From contig SFIM01000001.1 of the NCBI GenBank assembly GCA_004556155.1, positions 101,993-165,992 of the forward strand: DNA of 64,000 nucleotides. The letters run 5' to 3'. The stretch comes from Clostridiales bacterium. GTDB taxonomy: Bacteria > Bacillota > Clostridia > Christensenellales > Aristaeellaceae. Below, piece after piece: positions 61,110 to 64,000 of the stretch (positions are counted from its first letter, which is position 1; each line of letters starts with the position of its first letter). The position numbers and the translations under genes were made by a program. The notes under the pieces were generated by a model, which searched no databases, was not told the origin of the DNA, and worked only from the letters and a program-made list of their open reading frames with translations.

Positions 61110-63050
61110 TCAGATTTTCAGGCCTACGCGATAGCCCGTATGGAAAGCGTCGAAGATCTTACCGGCCTTCACCGCATCGCCTACCAGATAGGCTTCCTTG
61201 TCCGCAGCGATCAGCTGATCATAGAGCTGATGGTTGGCCTTGAGGCCCAGCGCCAGGATCACGGTGTCAGCCGTCAGCTTCTCTTCGCCCTGCTTGCCGC
61301 TGACGATTGCGCCGTCGTCCTCGATGGCTTCCAGACGGGTGTTGGTCAGAATGCGCATATCGGTCTTGGCGATGCGCTCACTGTAGGCCAGGAAGTCTGT
61401 TACGGCCACGCCGTTCATGATCTGCGGCTGCATCTCAACCAGCGTCACCTTGTGGCCGTTTTCAGCCAGATCCAGCGCGGTTTCGGAGCCGACCAGGCCG
61501 CCGCCGATGACGATCACGCGCTCACCCACGGGCTTGGCGCCGTTGATGGCGCTCAGGCAATCCACCGCGATGGGCTTATCCACGCCGGGAATGCGCGGGA
61601 TGATGGGCGTGCTGCCCGTGGCGCAAATGACCGCATCATAGTCTTCCAGGTCGGCCATTTCGGCGCGCTTGCGGATGACGGGGATCCCCAGCTTTTTGAT
61701 CTGGGTGGCCTGGTATTTCATCAGCGGACGGATATCGGCCTTGAATTCGGGGGCCGCCGCCTCGTTAAGCAGGCCGCCGTCGATGGGCTTTTCTTCAAAG
61801 ATGGTCACATCATGCCCGCGCAGCTTGGCCACGCGCGCGGCTTCCATGCCGGCGGCGCCTGCGCCGATGACGGCGATGGTGCGCGGCTTTTCAGCGGGCT
61901 TGATCTTCAATTCGCCCTCGCGGCTGATTTGCGGGTTGACAGCGCAGGTAACGGCCTTATAGTTAAAGAAAGTGCGCTCCAGGCAGCCTTCGTTGCAGCG
62001 GATGCAGGGACGGATGTCCTCGGGATGGTCGCTGCAGGCTTTGTTGGGCCATTCGGGATCGGCCCACAGGGGACGGCCCAGACCTACGAAGTCGCCCTTG
62101 CCGGAGGCCAGAATTTCCTCGGCGTATTCAGGCAGGGTGATGGAGCCGGAGGCGATGACGGGCACATGCACGTGCTTCTTGATGGCCTCGGCCGCCCATA
62201 CATTGTGACACACATTGATGGCCATGGGGGATACCTGGTGGATCATGGTGTGGTGATCGCCGCCCGAAATATGGAACGCGTCGATGCCTTCCTTTTCCAG
62301 CGCCTTGGCCAGCTCGATGGTGTCCTCAATCGGGAAGCCGTCCGGCTCGTAATCCGTGCCGCTCAGGCGGATGGTGACGGCCATGTCCGGGCCGACCTTC
62401 TTGCGCACGTCGCGGGCGATTTCCAGGTAGATGCGCATGCGGTTTTCCAGGCTGCCGCCGTACAGATCGGTGCGGTGGTTGGTATGAGGGGAGAAGAAGT
62501 TGGTCAGCAGGTAGCCGTGCGCGCCATGGATTTCGACGATTTCAAAGCCGGCGGTTTTGGCGCGGCGGGCGGCGTCGCCAAAGGCATGTACGATATCCTG
62601 GATTTCCTCGATGGTCAGCACATGCGGCACGGACTGCACGCCATACTGATTCCACAGCTTGGGCCAGGGCAGGGCGGAAGCGGCGCAGATGGGCTGGGTG
62701 CCCAGGAACTTCTGGCGGCCGCAGTGCTCAATCTGGATGGCGGGCACGGCGCCGTTTTCACGGATGCACTCGGCCAGCCAGGACAGGCCGGGAATGTGCT
62801 CGTCGCTGGAAATGCCCAGGTGGCAGTGCGCGCTCTTGGAGCCGATTTCATCCACATAGGCGTATTCCACAATGATCGCGCCCGCGCCGCCCTTGGCCTG
62901 GTCGGAGTAGTAGCGGATGGCGCGCTCGGACACAGTGCCGTCCTTGTTGTTCATGCCCGAAGACTGCGGAGCCTTGAGGATGCGGTTTTTCAGCGTCACA
63001 TTGCCGATCTTGGCGGGAGAGGAGAGGATGGGGAACATCTTAGATTTCAT
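61110..63050 (-). CDS. NADH:flavin oxidoreductase (BaiCD/2,4-dienoyl-CoA reductase-like)
   Basis: A 646-residue FMN-Fe-S-FAD enzyme. The N-terminal TIM barrel (about 1-340) has APQSSGM, IHGAHGYLL and DLYGGSLENRMR. A 4Fe-4S site follows as C-x2-C-x3-C-x12-C (CIRCNEGC to TCAVN). The C-terminal half (about 385-646) is the FAD/NAD domain with VIGAGAAGMEAARVA and VIGGGLVGSETALDLAE. This architecture reduces activated C=C bonds, as in fatty-acid dienoyl-CoA reductase and the bile-acid enzymes BaiCD and BaiH. The substrate here is unknown. It is divergent from a Crp/Fnr gene. Confidence 0.9.
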   Translation of the reverse strand: MKSKMFPILSSPAKIGNVTLKNRILKAPQSSGMNNKDGTVSERAIRYYSDQAKGGAGAIIVEYAYVDEIGSKSAHCHLGISSDEHIPGLSWLAECIRENGAVPAIQIEHCGRQKFLGTQPICAASALPWPKLWNQYGVQSVPHVLTIEEIQDIVHAFGDAARRAKTAGFEIVEIHGAHGYLLTNFFSPHTNHRTDLYGGSLENRMRIYLEIARDVRKKVGPDMAVTIRLSGTDYEPDGFPIEDTIELAKALEKEGIDAFHISGGDHHTMIHQVSPMAINVCHNVWAAEAIKKHVHVPVIASGSITLPEYAEEILASGKGDFVGLGRPLWADPEWPNKACSDHPEDIRPCIRCNEGCLERTFFNYKAVTCAVNPQISREGELKIKPAEKPRTIAVIGAGAAGMEAARVAKLRGHDVTIFEEKPIDGGLLNEAAAPEFKADIRPLMKYQATQIKKLGIPVIRKRAEMADLEDYDAVICATGSTPIIPRIPGVDKPIAVDCLSAINGAKPVGERVIVIGGGLVGSETALDLAENGHKVTLVEMQPQIMNGVAVTDFLAYSERIAKTDMRILTNTRLEAIEDDGAIVSGKQGEEKLTADTVILALGLKANHQLYDQLIAADKEAYLVGDAVKAGKIFDAFHTGYRVGLKI

Positions 63051-63105
63051 GGGTGCGCCTCCTTTGTGATAAGCAGATTTTCTGCAAACATTTTATCAAA
63101 TCGCC

Positions 63106-63134
63106 TTGCAGTTATCGATATCACATGATACAAT
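63106..63134 (+). promoter_or_regulatory. promoter of the Crp/Fnr gene
   Basis: TTGCAG (63106-63111), a 17-nt spacer and TACAAT (63129-63134). Transcription would start near 63141, which rules out ATG codons at 63106 and 63136 as starts. Confidence 0.7.
63119..63130. promoter_or_regulatory. possible Crp/Fnr operator dyad
   Basis: TATCA-CA-TGATA lies within the spacer and the start of the -10 box. It would suit autoregulation by the adjacent regulator, though short dyads occur by chance. Confidence 0.4.
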
Positions 63135-63204
63135 AATGCGGGAGCACCTGCGCTCCACTGTATCCTGCGATACTGAAAACCCGAAAAAAGAGGACGACGA
63201 CGCG

Positions 63205-63882
63205 ATGACTGAAACCCGCAAATCCCCCGTCAGCTTTATTTTGAAGGATACGCTGCTGCCCTGGCGCGGCATGCTGCTGTCCTCGGGCGCGGAGCTGCTG
63301 GATTATCCCGCAGGCTCGGTGCTCAGCCGCAGCGGCGAGGTAAATCAGCATATTTATTTTTTGCTTCGCGGCATTGTAAAAACCTACACCAGCAACGCCA
63401 GCGGCTATTTGCGCCTGCTGGGCTATCATAAGGCCAATACCATCTTTACCCTGGATAACCTGCGCGGCGGCGAGCCTGCGGTGGTATCCAACGAGGCGCT
63501 GACCAGCATCACCGTGCTGCGCTTTACGCCCGAGCTTTTGCAGCGCATCTGCCGGCAGAATCCGGCCTTTGCCACTGACCTGGCGCTGTATGTGGGCGAT
63601 GTGTTGCGGCTGATGTGCTTTGACGCGGAAAAGCAGAGCATCGATGATGTGCAGACCCGCCTGGCTACGTTCATGTGCCTGTACATTGAAAGCAGTGCCG
63701 AAACCTGCGCAGAAAAGAACGTGGTGCCCATGACGCAGGAATCCCTCGCCTCGGCCATCAACGCCTCGCGTATCCAGACCAGCCGCATCTGCGCCCAGCT
63801 GAAAGCGGACGGCATCATCAGCATCGGCCGCAAGCGCGTGGAGGTGCTTGATTTGCCTGCGCTGATGGCGATGAGGCAGTAA
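63205..63882 (+). CDS. Crp/Fnr family transcriptional regulator
   Basis: A 225-residue regulator. The N-terminal half is a cyclic-nucleotide-binding-like beta roll (YPAGSVLSRSGEVNQHIYFLLRG), joined by a long dimer helix to a C-terminal winged helix with TQESLASAINASRIQTSRI recognition region. It lacks the Cys pattern of oxygen-sensing FNR. The start at 63205 is preferred because upstream ATGs precede the predicted transcript. It is divergent from the flavin oxidoreductase and probably regulates it and itself. Confidence 0.9.
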   Translation: MTETRKSPVSFILKDTLLPWRGMLLSSGAELLDYPAGSVLSRSGEVNQHIYFLLRGIVKTYTSNASGYLRLLGYHKANTIFTLDNLRGGEPAVVSNEALTSITVLRFTPELLQRICRQNPAFATDLALYVGDVLRLMCFDAEKQSIDDVQTRLATFMCLYIESSAETCAEKNVVPMTQESLASAINASRIQTSRICAQLKADGIISIGRKRVEVLDLPALMAMRQ

Positions 63883-63911
63883 GAATTGCAGCATAATTGC
63901 ATATAATCAAA

Positions 63912-63979
63912 ACCACCGGCTAAGCCGGTGGTATGCACCATGCCTTCAAGGCAATGATACCTGCCGCGCCTAAAGGCGC
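63912..63979. other. three tandem hairpins at the window edge
   Basis: Hairpins ACCACCGGC-TAA-GCCGGTGGT (63912-63932), TGCC-TTCAA-GGCA (63941-63953) and GCGCC-TAAA-GGCGC (63966-63979) follow the regulator gene. The window ends 21 nt later. They could be the subterminal structure of an IS200/IS605-type element, a structured RNA, or a processing signal; no transposase is visible. Confidence 0.4.
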
Positions 63980-64000
63980 ATTGAACAGTCCAGCAACCGC

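Overview
The window looks like chromosome from a GC-rich, spore-forming member of the Clostridia (Bacillota). The reasons are sporulation genes yabP/yabQ next to divIC, the low-GC-Gram-positive gene order rbgA-rnhB-yraN-yifB-dprA-topA-trmFO-hslV-hslU, folate-dependent trmFO, a lysine (L-box) riboswitch, VanY/DacF-type peptidoglycan peptidases, near-consensus sigma-A promoters and strong AGGAGG ribosome binding sites. I saw no rRNA, tRNA, CRISPR array or complete transposase gene. Most of the window is core chromosome with a few accessory islands. 

Layout. 1-3.6 kb (minus): ddl, murF and an alpha/beta hydrolase. 3.7-6.1 kb: a GNAT gene divergent from ackA-rnhA. 6.4-9.6 kb (minus): plsY, der and a DUF512/PDZ radical-SAM-like gene in one tight operon. 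9.7-13.1 kb: a secreted flavoprotein reductase with two FMN-attachment domains, convergent with a MerR regulator; its promoter has a 19-bp spacer holding a dyad, the classic MerR arrangement. 13.1-16.7 kb: a nucleotidyltransferase, a CofE-like ligase and an ECF sigma/anti-sigma pair. 17-19.6 kb (minus): an acyl-CoA synthetase coupled to a stand-alone E2-like acyltransferase that lacks the usual catalytic His. 19.9-34.1 kb (plus): the rbgA-to-hslU operon, interrupted by a 1395-residue double GT-C glycosyltransferase. 34.1-36.3 kb: a decayed GNAT gene and a membrane-anchored coiled-coil protein. 36.3-53.1 kb (minus): scpB/scpA/site-2 protease, dacF, a TPR gene, yprB, three VanY-type peptidases, hflX with an N-terminal JAMM-like domain, iscR-iscS-iscU, dusB, a small membrane protein, a repeat-flanked hairpin element, a PrsA-like foldase, ppx, divIC, yabQ and yabP. 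53.2-58.8 kb (plus): a pseudo-receiver protein, a scar fusing a response-regulator remnant to an ABC-ATPase remnant, then a lysine riboswitch controlling an amino-acid ABC transporter plus a threonine-aldolase-like enzyme. 58.9-63.1 kb (minus): a UbiB-like kinase with a phasin-like partner, and a BaiCD-type flavin oxidoreductase divergent from a Crp/Fnr regulator. The right edge holds three tandem hairpins of unknown nature. 

How the genes fit together. Cell-wall precursor synthesis (ddl, murF) and trimming (dacF, three M15 peptidases), phospholipid synthesis (plsY), ribosome and translation factors (der, rbgA, hflX, dusB, trmFO), chromosome maintenance (topA, dprA, scpAB, rnhA, rnhB), proteolysis (hslVU, site-2 protease) and Fe-S assembly (iscRSU) are the core. 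The more unusual candidates are the MerR-controlled extracellular reductase, the ligase/E2-like pair, the JAMM-HflX fusion, the double glycosyltransferase and the hairpin element between 32-bp direct repeats. All functional statements come from reading the sequence and recalled family knowledge; no database search was run.
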